NCBI RefSeq assembly: GCF_000719555.1
Contig: NZ_JOGX01000038.1
Coordinates: 1-64,000 of the forward strand
DNA length: 64,000 nt
Reading direction: 5' to 3'
DNA from: Streptomyces sp. NRRL F-5727
GTDB lineage: Bacteria; Actinomycetota; Actinomycetes; Streptomycetales; Streptomycetaceae
Of this stretch, positions 46,875-55,516 are shown piece after piece. The position numbers were made by a program, and so were the translations under genes. The first letter of the stretch is position 1. Each line of letters opens with the position of its first letter. The notes beneath the pieces were generated by a model. The model was given only the letters and a program-made list of their open reading frames with translations. It was not told where the DNA came from and did not search any database.

Positions 46875-47701
46875 CAGCCCAGACGCTCCACCGCCGACAC
46901 GGCGGCCTCGGTGCTGCCGAACCGCTGCGTCAGGACGTGCACCCAGCGCTCCAGGCCGAAGGCGAGGCAGCTGGTGTGCGCCAGGTCCTCGCCGGCCCGG
47001 ATCGAGCACCGCTCGCCGAAGAAGTTCCGGTGGTAGTTCACCGAGCCGATCGCCAGCCCGTCGACGACGAACTCCTCCTTCACCGGGAAGAGCCGCTGCA
47101 TCTTGGCCTTGCCGCCGTTCTTGTCGAAGAACGGGTCGGTGGCGACCTCCAGCCGGAAGTCGAGCCCGAGCTCGCCGCACAGGGTCGTCACGGCGTCCTT
47201 GGCGCGGAGCAGGTGCTGCTTGGCACCCTCCTCGGGACCGATGAAGACGATCTCCCGCATGGAGAAGCCGAGGAGGCGCTGCAGGCCGTCGTAGTGGTCC
47301 TCGTTGCGGAAGCAGGTGCCGAGCGTGGTCCGCAGCGATCCCTCCGCGGGCAGCTCGGTGCCGGCCAGATCGAGGTAGATCGCGTAGCAGGCGGCCGACG
47401 GCAGCGCGAGGCCGGTCGGCTCCATCACCTCGGCCGGGACCCGGTCCAGCGGCCGGGGCGCTTCGGCCAGCAGGGCACCGAGGCGCTTCGGGTCCAGCCG
47501 GGTGGCCGCCAGTCCCAGGTGGGGGAAGTTGTCGAAGTAGTCGAAGGTGTCGAGGTCCTTGGTCCCGATCAGGAACGGGAACCGGAACTCCGGGGCCTCC
47601 CAGGTGCGGGCCAGGCGCAGGAACGTCGCGTCGATGGCCCGCAGCAGCCGCAGCTGACCGCCGTCGAGTACCTTCAGGCCGTTCTCGGTCGTCGTGGTCA
47701 T
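46874..47701 (-). CDS. Stand-alone amino acid:[carrier protein] ligase (seryl-tRNA synthetase-like)
   Basis: A 275-residue truncated class II aminoacyl-tRNA synthetase fold that lacks a tRNA-binding domain. Class II motif 2 is seen as CFRNEDHYDGL (R132, E134) and motif 3 as CLAFGLERW (E251, R252). Candidate zinc ligands C105, E150 and C245 match the pattern of atypical Ser-RS-like enzymes such as Bradyrhizobium Bll0957, which adenylate glycine or alanine and load it on a small carrier protein instead of tRNA. The carrier protein gene overlaps its start by four bases. The amino acid used here is not predictable with certainty. Confidence 0.85.
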   Translation of the reverse strand: MTTTTENGLKVLDGGQLRLLRAIDATFLRLARTWEAPEFRFPFLIGTKDLDTFDYFDNFPHLGLAATRLDPKRLGALLAEAPRPLDRVPAEVMEPTGLALPSAACYAIYLDLAGTELPAEGSLRTTLGTCFRNEDHYDGLQRLLGFSMREIVFIGPEEGAKQHLLRAKDAVTTLCGELGLDFRLEVATDPFFDKNGGKAKMQRLFPVKEEFVVDGLAIGSVNYHRNFFGERCSIRAGEDLAHTSCLAFGLERWVHVLTQRFGSTEAAVSAVERLG

Positions 47702-47946
47702 TGCACTGCCTTCTGCTTGAAGAATCGGGCCTCGATCGCGTCGAGGGTGCGGAAGTCGTCCAGGTCCAGGTCTTCCGGGTCGATCAGCTCGCCGGTCAGC
47801 TCCTCCAGCAGGAAGATGAAGTCGACGAAGGCCAGGGAGTTGATGGCCCGGCTGTCGATCAGATCCATCTGGGGGGTGAGCGGGCCGACCGCCGGGTTGC
47901 GCTCGAGGATGAAGGAGCGGACGTCCTGCATCGGATCGGCCGTCAT
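47698..47946 (-). CDS. Aminoacyl carrier protein 1
   Basis: An 82-residue small carrier protein. The phosphopantetheine site lies in DSRAINSLAFVDFIFLLEE, with S37 the likely attachment residue. Acidic C-terminal half ELIDPEDLDLDDF is typical of carriers that partner stand-alone aminoacyl ligases. It overlaps both the N-oxygenase gene (ATGA) and the ligase gene (ATGA), implying strict co-expression. Confidence 0.88.
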   Translation of the reverse strand: MTADPMQDVRSFILERNPAVGPLTPQMDLIDSRAINSLAFVDFIFLLEELTGELIDPEDLDLDDFRTLDAIEARFFKQKAVQ

Positions 47947-48821
47947 GCGATCAGCTCCCTGCCGGCGCCCGCCTTGGTCAGGAACTTCCGGGTGCGCTTC
48001 AGGATCTCCTCGTGCGCCTCCAGCCGGGCGGGGTGCTCCAGCGCGCGCCGCCGCAGCGCCAGCGCGTCCGGGATGCCGGCGTCGCGGTAGGCGGCGGGGT
48101 TGTAGAGGGTGCCGATGCTGTACTGGAGGTAGCTCTCCAGGTACGCGGCGACCGCCGGCACCTCCTCCGGGTCGCGCTTGGCCACCTGGCCCAGCAGGTC
48201 GGTGAAGATCATCCGGCCGAACGCGACGTGCCGGCTCTCGTCCTGGTGGTGCACGCGGTTGATCTCGCGGGCGATGTGCGGCAGGGCCTCGTCGGTCGCC
48301 ATGTGCGCGTTGAAGTAGTCGACGATCTCCTCGAAGATGAGGATGCGCGCGAAGATGATCGCCTCACGGGCCACCGGCGAGAGGTGCGACACGGAGTCGG
48401 CCTGCAGCGTCGGCTGCGCCGGGTACAGCTTGCCGCCGTACCGCAGGCAGAATCGGGAGAAGAACCACATGTGCTCGTTCTCTTCGCCGATGAAGTGGTG
48501 CAGGAACTCCGAGACGCCGGCGTAGGCCCGCTCGTGGATGCGCATCACCACTTCGCTCATCAATTCACGGATGCCGTGAACGTTGAGGCTGAAGAAGTTG
48601 ATCGCCTCGTACCGGGTCAGATCCAGCTGCTGCTCGCGGGTGAGCTCGTCCCACATCGGCGTGCCCGCCAGCGTGGTCAGGTTCTCGCTCATCCACGGCT
48701 TGTCGGGCTCGATCTTCTCGGGCCAGTCGAAAATCGTGTACGGATTGTAGTAGCTGGACTCGGCCATGTTCTCCAGCCGATCCAGATCGAGCTCGATCGG
48801 CTCTATGCCTTGCGCGACCAT
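47943..48821 (-). CDS. AurF-like di-iron N-oxygenase
   Basis: A 292-residue protein resembling p-aminobenzoate N-oxygenase AurF. Candidate di-iron ligands are spread as in that family: E86, E114-N-E-H117 (within GEENEHMWF), E164/E165 (LIFEEIVDYF), H191/H192 and E195-S-R-H198 (HHQDESRHV). AurF-type enzymes oxidise amines to hydroxylamine and nitro groups, some on carrier-bound substrates. Overlap with the carrier protein gene suggests its substrate is the carrier-tethered amino acid. ATG 48821 has GGGGAG ten bases upstream. Confidence 0.85.
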   Translation of the reverse strand: MVAQGIEPIELDLDRLENMAESSYYNPYTIFDWPEKIEPDKPWMSENLTTLAGTPMWDELTREQQLDLTRYEAINFFSLNVHGIRELMSEVVMRIHERAYAGVSEFLHHFIGEENEHMWFFSRFCLRYGGKLYPAQPTLQADSVSHLSPVAREAIIFARILIFEEIVDYFNAHMATDEALPHIAREINRVHHQDESRHVAFGRMIFTDLLGQVAKRDPEEVPAVAAYLESYLQYSIGTLYNPAAYRDAGIPDALALRRRALEHPARLEAHEEILKRTRKFLTKAGAGRELIA

Positions 48822-48861
48822 GTGTTCTCATCTCCCCGCAGAGTGACGCGAGCTTCCGTAT

Positions 48862-49833
48862 TCAACGCACTGCCTGGATATCCGTGTGAACCTGGATCGG
48901 CAGCTGCGAACCGCAGTCGTGATAGCCGAAGGGCGCGTTTCCGGACGCCGTCGACGGGATCACCTTGTTGTAGATCGACCCGAGGCACAGTTCCTGGAAC
49001 TGCTCGGTGTCAGGCGAGAGCCGGGCGGCCAGCTGGGACTTGGCGATGTCGACGGTCTTGACCGCACCGTCGTCGTCCTCGACCTCGACGCACGCGTGCG
49101 GCAGGTCGAGGGCACCGCCGAGCACCCCGCAGAACCAGCCCCGCTTCGCCTCGGCCCGGTACCCGGCCGCGCGAAAGCTCTCGGCCAGGTGCAGACTCGC
49201 CGCGATGCAGCTCGTGGCGCCCATGGCGTGCACCTGATCCGGGTGCGCCTGCATGGGTACGGGGATCATCTGCCAGCGGTAGCCGGCGTCCAGGTACTCG
49301 CCGGTCAGCCGCCGCAGCACGGGGGAGACCACCGGGGTCCGGGCGCCGGTCGTCGTCACCGTCGCCGTGAACCTCGCCGAACCCCGGCTCACCGAGGGCC
49401 GCGTGACGCCGGCGAGGCTCCCGCCGAACCGGAGGACGTCCGGCTCCTCCAGACGCCAGGGGGCCTCCTCCGGGCAGTCGACGCACTCCAGCGCGACCCG
49501 GAAGTCCCACTCCTTGGCGCGCAGGAGGTCGTCCACCGGCCGCCGGGCGAAGCGGAACAGCAGACGGAACGTCAGCTCCGGCTGCGTCCTGCCGCTGTTC
49601 GAGTACATGCCGAGGTTGTACAGGTCATTGGCGTCGAAACAGCGCACCCCGGAGCGCAGCTCGAACGGAAGCCCCGCGTCGATGAGCCTGTCGATCTCCT
49701 CCGGCTCGCAGCGCAGCATTTCCTGAGCCACGGATTCCGGTTGGTTCCTGACGGAATACTCGGCGGGTATGAACTCGATGGAGTTCGCCACCTTCTCCCA
49801 GGCGACGCCTTCGGTGGCAGCATTACGCGACAC
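48862..49833 (-). CDS. Transglutaminase-like cysteine-fold protein
   Basis: A 323-residue protein I assign only at fold level. Its C-terminal half has a transglutaminase-core pattern: C209 in GATSCIAASLHLAES, H246 in LPHACVEVE and D262 in VDIAKSQ, in the right order and spacing for a Cys-His-Asp triad. The N-terminal 150 residues (start VSRNAATEGVAWEKV) are unfamiliar. In andrimid biosynthesis, a transglutaminase homologue (AdmF) condenses two carrier-bound substrates, so a similar acyl-transfer role is possible. I use GTG 49833, which has GGGAG seven bases upstream; TTG 49839 is the alternative. First gene of the eight-gene module. Confidence 0.65.
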   Translation of the reverse strand: MSRNAATEGVAWEKVANSIEFIPAEYSVRNQPESVAQEMLRCEPEEIDRLIDAGLPFELRSGVRCFDANDLYNLGMYSNSGRTQPELTFRLLFRFARRPVDDLLRAKEWDFRVALECVDCPEEAPWRLEEPDVLRFGGSLAGVTRPSVSRGSARFTATVTTTGARTPVVSPVLRRLTGEYLDAGYRWQMIPVPMQAHPDQVHAMGATSCIAASLHLAESFRAAGYRAEAKRGWFCGVLGGALDLPHACVEVEDDDGAVKTVDIAKSQLAARLSPDTEQFQELCLGSIYNKVIPSTASGNAPFGYHDCGSQLPIQVHTDIQAVR

Positions 49834-49996
49834 AGTCAATCTCCCGAACAGAACGACCGCGCCGACGGCTTGGCGTCCGTCATCAAAGACGCGAGGTCAC
49901 GGTGAATCTGCGGACAGCCTGACAGTAACGGCCGGGCGATCCCGTACAACAGATCGGTTCTCCACGGAACCCTATGGATTTCACATGCCACTTCCC
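49834..49996. promoter_or_regulatory. Spacer between mevalonate and carrier-protein modules
   Basis: 163 bases between the acetoacetyl-CoA synthase stop and the transglutaminase-like gene. It is the largest gap between the P450 and PPTase genes and includes an inverted repeat GGTTC-TCCACG-GAACC (49955-49970). It is the most likely place for a separate promoter for the downstream module, or for partial termination. Confidence 0.4.
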
Positions 49997-50977
49997 TCAC
50001 CACTCGACCAGCGCGAATCCCGCCGCCATGCCGCCGCCGAAGCCGGCCATGAGGATCAGATCGCCCGGGGTGAAGGCGCCGGCGCGGGCGGCCGCGTCCA
50101 GGGTGATCGGGAGGGAGGCCGCTCCCGTGTTGCCGTAGTGCGTCAGCGTGCGGTGCATGGTCGCGCGGGGCAGGTCCAGGTCGGCGAAGACGCTGTCCAG
50201 CATGGTGCCGTTGGCCTGGTGCGGTACGAAGTGGTCGATGGCGTCGGGCGTGACACCGCAGTCGTGCAGGAAGCCCTTGACCAGCCGCGGCAGGTGGTCG
50301 CCGACGAAGTCCCGCACGCCCCGCCCGTCCATCGTGAAGTACTGGAGCTCGGCGTCGAGGACCGTCCGGTCCACGGGCATGCGACTGCCGCCGGCGGGCA
50401 CCTCGATGAGCCCCGACAGTTCGCCGAACGAGTGCAGCGCGACGTGCCGGACACGTGCGCCCCGGCCGGCGGACGCCCCCAGGACCACCGCTCCGGCGCC
50501 GTCGCCGAAGAGGATCACGGTCCTGCGGTCGGCCCGGTTCAGGATGCGGGAGTACACGTCCGCGCCGATGACCAGCGCGTGGCCGCCGGTGCGGCTGAGG
50601 ACGCCCTCGGCCGCGGAGAGCGCGAACACCGTGCCGGAGCAGACCGCGTTGACGTCGAACGCCGCCGCGCCGGTCGCGCCGAGCCGCTGCTGGACGTAGG
50701 CGGCGGTGGGCGGTTGCGGCCGGTCCGGTGTGGACGTGGCGACCACGATGACGGACAGGTCCGCGGCGCTGAGACCGGCCGACCGCAGCGCGGCCCGCGC
50801 CGCGGCGGTGGCCAGGTCCGAGGTGGCCTCGTCGTCGGCGGACCAACGCCGTTCCCGGATCCCGGTCTTGGCGGTGATCCACGCGTCGTCGACCCCCGCC
50901 GCCGCGGCGACCTCGTCGTTGGACACGATGCGCTCCGGCACATAGGCACCCGTACCGAGGATCCTGACGTCGGTCAT
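49997..50977 (-). CDS. Acetoacetyl-CoA synthase (NphT7-type, KAS III family)
   Basis: A 326-residue ketosynthase III-fold enzyme. Catalytic residues are C113 (DVNAVCSGTVFAL), H253 (VPHQANG) and N283 (HYGNTG). In mevalonate-pathway clusters of Streptomyces, NphT7 condenses acetyl-CoA with malonyl-CoA to acetoacetyl-CoA irreversibly and feeds HMG-CoA synthase. Position directly downstream of the HMG-CoA synthase gene is the same as in strain CL190, as I recall. A fatty-acid FabH role is less likely in this setting. Confidence 0.9.
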   Translation of the reverse strand: MTDVRILGTGAYVPERIVSNDEVAAAAGVDDAWITAKTGIRERRWSADDEATSDLATAAARAALRSAGLSAADLSVIVVATSTPDRPQPPTAAYVQQRLGATGAAAFDVNAVCSGTVFALSAAEGVLSRTGGHALVIGADVYSRILNRADRRTVILFGDGAGAVVLGASAGRGARVRHVALHSFGELSGLIEVPAGGSRMPVDRTVLDAELQYFTMDGRGVRDFVGDHLPRLVKGFLHDCGVTPDAIDHFVPHQANGTMLDSVFADLDLPRATMHRTLTHYGNTGAASLPITLDAAARAGAFTPGDLILMAGFGGGMAAGFALVEW

Positions 50978-51088
50978 ACGGCTGCCCTCCCCTCAAGTGG
51001 TGTGGACAACGGTGTGTGAAGAACTGGGTGCGGCCGTGGCGGGGGCGGCCGGGCGGGCCGCCCCCGTACCCGCGGGACCGGAGGGTGT

Positions 51089-52264
51089 CTAGCGCGCCTG
51101 GTAGATGCGCTTGTGGCCGCTGAGGCCGGCCAGACGGAAGGGACCGGTGGTCTGCCGCGGGGTGAGGTGCTCCCCGCCGTCGGCGGGGAAGGACCGCTCG
51201 TGCAGCTCGCGGTAGCGGGCGTGGTCGACCGGCTCGCGCCGGGCTATCGCCTCCAGGTTCGCCTCGGTCCGCAGGTGGGCGCGGTAGCCGGGGACGACGG
51301 TGCCGGCGAAGAACTCGGCGACGCTGCCGGAGCCGTAGCTGAGGAAGCCGACGGGCTTGTCGGTGAGGTCGTCCGCCTGGTCGAGCAGCGCGGCGAGGGC
51401 GAGGTACACCGAGGCGGTGTAGCTGTTGCCGATGGTGGCGTTGTAGGCCACGGTCTGCCCGATGGCCTGCTCGATGACCGCCTTGTCGGTCTCGTGGCCC
51501 GCGTGGTTGAGCAGGTGGTGGTGCGCCTTGTAGGCCATCTTCGTGAACGGCTGGTGGTAGCAGAACGCGGCGAACTCCTCGAGCGCGCGGCCGCCCTGCT
51601 CGCCGTAGTCCTTCCAGCTGCTCGCGACGGCCTGCAGGTACGCCTGGACGGACTCCTGCCCGTCGACCAGGGCCGTGGTGAGGTAGTTCGGCCGCCAGAA
51701 GTCCATGACGTCGGCGGTGAACAGTCCCGAGGGGTTCTCGATGCGGACCAGGGCAGGGTCGGCGGCGACCAGCATGGCCACGGCGGCGGCGCCCTGGGTC
51801 GCCTCGCCGGGGCTGTCCAGTTCGTACCGGGAGACGTCGCTCGCGATCACGAGGACCTGCTGGTCGGGGTCGCGCCGGACGAGTCCGATGGCGAACTGCA
51901 GGGCGGCCGTGGCCCCGTAGCACGCCTGCTTCAGCTCGACGACGCGGCAGGCCGACGGCAGCCCGAGCAGGGAGTGCACGTACACGCCCGCCGACTTCGC
52001 CTGGTCGATCGAGGACTCCGTCGCGAAGACCACCGTGCGGATCCGCTCGGAGCCGTGCCGCGCGATGATCGGGGCCGCGGCGGTGGCGCCCAGCGTCACG
52101 ATGTCCTCGTCCGCGGCGGGCACGCTCATCGACCGCTGGCCGATGCCGATGTGGTACTTGCCGATCTCGGTGCCGTTGTACGCGGCGAGGTCCTCGTGCG
52201 AGAGGACGTACTGGGTCGTCGCGAACGACAGATCGTGGATTCCGAAGGAGGAGTTGCTGGACAT
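51089..52264 (-). CDS. hmgS: Hydroxymethylglutaryl-CoA synthase
   Basis: Condenses acetoacetyl-CoA with acetyl-CoA to HMG-CoA, second step of the mevalonate pathway. The 391-residue protein has catalytic C115 in VVELKQACYGATAAL, the acid E83 in ATESSID, and a His in FCYHQPFTKMAYKAH. Motif YHIGIGQRSMSVPAADEDIV near residue 40 is family-typical. Two bases separate it from HMG-CoA reductase. Confidence 0.96.
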   Translation of the reverse strand: MSSNSSFGIHDLSFATTQYVLSHEDLAAYNGTEIGKYHIGIGQRSMSVPAADEDIVTLGATAAAPIIARHGSERIRTVVFATESSIDQAKSAGVYVHSLLGLPSACRVVELKQACYGATAALQFAIGLVRRDPDQQVLVIASDVSRYELDSPGEATQGAAAVAMLVAADPALVRIENPSGLFTADVMDFWRPNYLTTALVDGQESVQAYLQAVASSWKDYGEQGGRALEEFAAFCYHQPFTKMAYKAHHHLLNHAGHETDKAVIEQAIGQTVAYNATIGNSYTASVYLALAALLDQADDLTDKPVGFLSYGSGSVAEFFAGTVVPGYRAHLRTEANLEAIARREPVDHARYRELHERSFPADGGEHLTPRQTTGPFRLAGLSGHKRIYQAR

Positions 52265-52266
52265 GT

Positions 52267-53328
52267 TCAGACACCGACCTTTGCTGTCGTGTTGTCGCGC
52301 TCCAGGGCCACGTGCGCGCGCATGAGTTCGCCGGGGTTGGTCTGCGCCGCGAGCAGGGAGAGCTCGCCGCAGAGGACGGTCGCCGCCGCGAAGACGGCGA
52401 GCCGGCGCGCGTTCTCGCCGGGTGCGCGGTCCTCACGGCAGCCGAGGCGGTTCAGGTTCGTCTCCACGAACTCCAGGCCCTTGCCGTTGCCCACGGTGCC
52501 GACGATCAGGTTGGGCAGGTTGCAGGAGAAGTAGAGGTCGCCGTCGCGGTCCTCGGCCAGGGTGACGCCCTGGGAGCCCTCGACGATGTTGGCCGCGTCC
52601 TGGCCGGTGGCCAGGTAGAACCCGAGCAGCATGTTGGCGTAGTGGGCGTTGGCCGAGCGGATGCCGCCGGCCAGCAGGGTGCCGAGCAGGTTCTTGCGGA
52701 TGTTCAGTTCGACGATCTTGGCGGCGGTGGTGTGCAGGACGCCTTCCACCACGTCCCGCGGCACGAGCAGCTCCGTGACCACGTTCTTCCCGCGGCCGAG
52801 GATGCCGTTGATCGCGGTCGCCTTCTTGTCCGTGCAGTAGTTCCCGGAGATCGATCCGTAGGAGATTCCCGGCACGGTCTGCAGCAGGTGCGTCAGCAGG
52901 GCGTCGGAGGCGAGGGTGGCCATGTTGTGGCCGGAGGCGTCGCCGGTGCTGAACTCGAACCGGATGAACAGCAGGTTGCCCGCGATCTCGTGCCGGACCT
53001 GGAGCAGCTCGGCGAACCGGCTGCAGGTGCGGACCACGGCGCGCAGTTCCTCGATCCGCGCCTCGATGGTGCGGGCGGCCATGTACGCGGTCTGGGCGTC
53101 GGTCGCCTCGACGAGCACCGAGCGGGTCATGCGCTCGTCGACGAGGGTGGCGACGATGCCCTGCTCGGTGAGCATGGACACCTTCGCGCCGCGGCCCACC
53201 GAGGGCCACAGCGGCGTCTCGTAGGTGGCGAGGGGGACATGGGTCTCGGTGGTGGCGACGTTCCCCGAGATGCGGAGGGGGCCGACCCACTTCATGGGAA
53301 CCCTGGCAACGGCGTGCGTTTCGGTCAT
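52267..53328 (-). CDS. hmgR: Hydroxymethylglutaryl-CoA reductase (class I, soluble)
   Basis: Makes mevalonate from HMG-CoA using NADPH. The 353-residue soluble protein has the catalytic Glu in YETPLWPSV, Lys in CTDKKATAINGI, Asp in TGQDAANIVEGSQG and the nucleotide-binding loop TGDASGHNM. Length fits the Streptomyces class I soluble enzyme. It overlaps the isomerase gene by four bases (ATGA). Confidence 0.96.
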   Translation of the reverse strand: MTETHAVARVPMKWVGPLRISGNVATTETHVPLATYETPLWPSVGRGAKVSMLTEQGIVATLVDERMTRSVLVEATDAQTAYMAARTIEARIEELRAVVRTCSRFAELLQVRHEIAGNLLFIRFEFSTGDASGHNMATLASDALLTHLLQTVPGISYGSISGNYCTDKKATAINGILGRGKNVVTELLVPRDVVEGVLHTTAAKIVELNIRKNLLGTLLAGGIRSANAHYANMLLGFYLATGQDAANIVEGSQGVTLAEDRDGDLYFSCNLPNLIVGTVGNGKGLEFVETNLNRLGCREDRAPGENARRLAVFAAATVLCGELSLLAAQTNPGELMRAHVALERDNTTAKVGV

Positions 53329-54416
53329 CGTGCTCTTCCCGTCGAATCGTGGAGGGCGTCGGCCGAGCGGGAACGCCGGGCGAGGCGCCCCGTGTCGATG
53401 TCCCGGTCGGCGCAGAAGGAACGGAGGGTGCCGTGGATCAGCAGGTCCTTGCTGGCCAGGTCGGCGGGGGTGCGCGCGCCGAGCATGGTCTGCAGGGCCG
53501 CGAGCTGGTCGAGCCAGTTCGTGATCTGGGCGATCAGCGACTCGACACCGCCGTCGAGCAGGGTGCGCAGGAACACCCCGGAGGCCCCGACGCCGGAGGC
53601 GCCCAGGGCCAGGGCGCGGGCGACGTCCAGGGGATGGCGGACGCCGCCGGAGGCGAGCACGGGGAGACCGGCGCCCTGCGCGTCCAGGAGGCAGGCCGCG
53701 GTGGACTGGCCCCAGTCGTGCAGGAAGGCGTAGTCGCCCAGCGGGCGCCGGCCGTTCTCGATGCGGGCGAAGTCGGTGCCGCCCCGGCCGCCGAGGTCCG
53801 CCACGCGGACCCCCAGCTGCCGCAGCGTCAGGACGGTCTCGCGGCTGAGGCCGTTGCCGACCTCCTTGACGATCACGGGCAGGTCGACGGCGGCCGTGAT
53901 CTTCTCGATCTGCGAGACCCAGGAGCCGAAGGACCGGTCGCCCTCCGGCATCGCCGTCTCCTGCGCCGTGTTGACGTGGATCTGCAGGGCGTCGGCCTCC
54001 AGCAGGTCGATGGCCCGCTGGGTGTCGGCGACGGATGCCGTCGCGTTCACGTTGGCCATGACGAACCCGTGGGGGTTCTCCCGGCGCAGGACACGGAAGG
54101 TGTCGGCGCACGTGGGGTCCTTGAGGTAGGCGTGCACGGAGCCCGAGGCGATGGGTACCCCGGTCTCGCGGGCGGCCGTCGCCAGGCCCCGGTTGATCTC
54201 GCCGGTCTTGGCGGTGCCGCCGGTCATCGCGTTGATGTAGAGCGGCACCTGCCAGGAGATCCCGGCGAAGGTCGTGCCCAGGGACACCTGCGGCCGGTCG
54301 ATGCCGGCCAGGGCGTGGTGGACGAAGGACACCTCGTCGAACTGGTTGATCCCGCTACGGCCGTCCTGCTGCTCGATGGCGAGCCGGACGTGGTCGTCCT
54401 TGCGCTGTGCGCTCAT
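53325..54416 (-). CDS. fni: Isopentenyl-diphosphate isomerase, type 2 (FMN-dependent)
   Basis: Interconverts IPP and DMAPP. The 363-residue FMN/TIM-barrel protein shows RKDDHVRLA at its start, YINAMTGGTAKTGEINR, ASGSVHAYL, HVNTAQE, IVKEVGNGLSRET, and LGGRGGTDFARIE. These are diagnostic of type 2 isomerases, the kind associated with streptomycete mevalonate clusters. Overlaps both neighbours by four bases. Confidence 0.96.
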   Translation of the reverse strand: MSAQRKDDHVRLAIEQQDGRSGINQFDEVSFVHHALAGIDRPQVSLGTTFAGISWQVPLYINAMTGGTAKTGEINRGLATAARETGVPIASGSVHAYLKDPTCADTFRVLRRENPHGFVMANVNATASVADTQRAIDLLEADALQIHVNTAQETAMPEGDRSFGSWVSQIEKITAAVDLPVIVKEVGNGLSRETVLTLRQLGVRVADLGGRGGTDFARIENGRRPLGDYAFLHDWGQSTAACLLDAQGAGLPVLASGGVRHPLDVARALALGASGVGASGVFLRTLLDGGVESLIAQITNWLDQLAALQTMLGARTPADLASKDLLIHGTLRSFCADRDIDTGRLARRSRSADALHDSTGRAR

Positions 54417-55516
54417 TCCTCGATCCCTTCGGGGGCGGGCCGGAGGGGCAGGGGCAGTACCCCGGCCGCGGCCCACCGTTGCCGTACCTGCGAGATGTCG
54501 TGCGTGGCCCCGGCGTCGAGCAGGGCTATGCCGCAGTCGCCGCCGCCCGCGCCGGACGGTTTGGCGGCGCCGCCGACCGCTTCGGCGGCCGCGCACAGCG
54601 CCGTCAGCTCGGGCGTGAAGATGCCGAGCCCGACCTCGTCGTCGAGACGGGCCAGCTCCTGCCGGGCGCGGAGGATCTGGCGCAGCAGGCCCGGGTCGTC
54701 GCCGGCGTCGAGGGCGGCGATCGCACCGCGTACGAGATCGGTGGAGGTCTCCACGAACGCGCGGTGCGAGGCGGTGCCGCGCCAGGTCCGGCGGTGCAGA
54801 CCGGACACGAGCGAGGTGGTCGAGGCCGGGTTGCCGGTCCAGCCGACTTCGAGGGCGAGGCCGCGCGGGGCCGGAAGCCGTCGGACCGAGAGGCCCGGCC
54901 AGGGCGTGCGCAGCGCTTCCCCGACGCCGTGACGGCGGGCGAGGTCGAGCACGAACGCCCGGTCGGGCGACTGGTACGCGATCCAGCCGCCCCAGGTGCT
55001 GGCGGCGAGGTCGCCGCCGGAGCCCTTGGGGTCGATCCCGGCCGAGGAGATCACGGCCAGGCGGTACCGGGCGTCGAGCGAGAGGTCCAGTCCGCACAGG
55101 GACGTGAGGGCGTCGATCGTCGCCACGGTCACGGCACCGCTCGACCCCAGGCCGTACTTGCGGCCGTTGTCGTGCAGCCCGCTGCTGATCGTCAGGGTCA
55201 GCCCGGGCAGCGGCAGGCCGCGTTCGTCCAGCAGCCGTCGTACGGTCTCGACCGCTGACACCACGTGCCCCAGCGCGCCGGGCCCGTCGGTCTCCGCGTA
55301 CCGGAGCCGGCCGTCGATCCAGCGCCAGGTCTCCGCCCGGGGGACGAGATCGGAGTGGATGACGACGTCGGCCGCGTCGGAGGCGGTCGCCGTGACGGTG
55401 ATCTCCCGGTCCACGGCCACCAGGACGGCCGGGGTGCCGGGCTCCACCACCGCGTACTCGCCCGCGACGAACAGCTTGCCGGGCGCGCTGCGGACGACCG
55501 TCGGCCCGGAGGTCAT
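54413..55516 (-). CDS. Phosphomevalonate kinase (GHMP family)
   Basis: Phosphorylates mevalonate 5-phosphate. The 367-residue GHMP kinase has motif 1 SAPGKLFVAGEYAVVEPGTPA, motif 2 KYGLGSSGAVTVATI and motif 3 GAGGGDCGIALLDAG. It sits between decarboxylase and isomerase genes with ATGA overlaps on both sides, the standard order in streptomycete mevalonate operons. Confidence 0.94.
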   Translation of the reverse strand: MTSGPTVVRSAPGKLFVAGEYAVVEPGTPAVLVAVDREITVTATASDAADVVIHSDLVPRAETWRWIDGRLRYAETDGPGALGHVVSAVETVRRLLDERGLPLPGLTLTISSGLHDNGRKYGLGSSGAVTVATIDALTSLCGLDLSLDARYRLAVISSAGIDPKGSGGDLAASTWGGWIAYQSPDRAFVLDLARRHGVGEALRTPWPGLSVRRLPAPRGLALEVGWTGNPASTTSLVSGLHRRTWRGTASHRAFVETSTDLVRGAIAALDAGDDPGLLRQILRARQELARLDDEVGLGIFTPELTALCAAAEAVGGAAKPSGAGGGDCGIALLDAGATHDISQVRQRWAAAGVLPLPLRPAPEGIEE

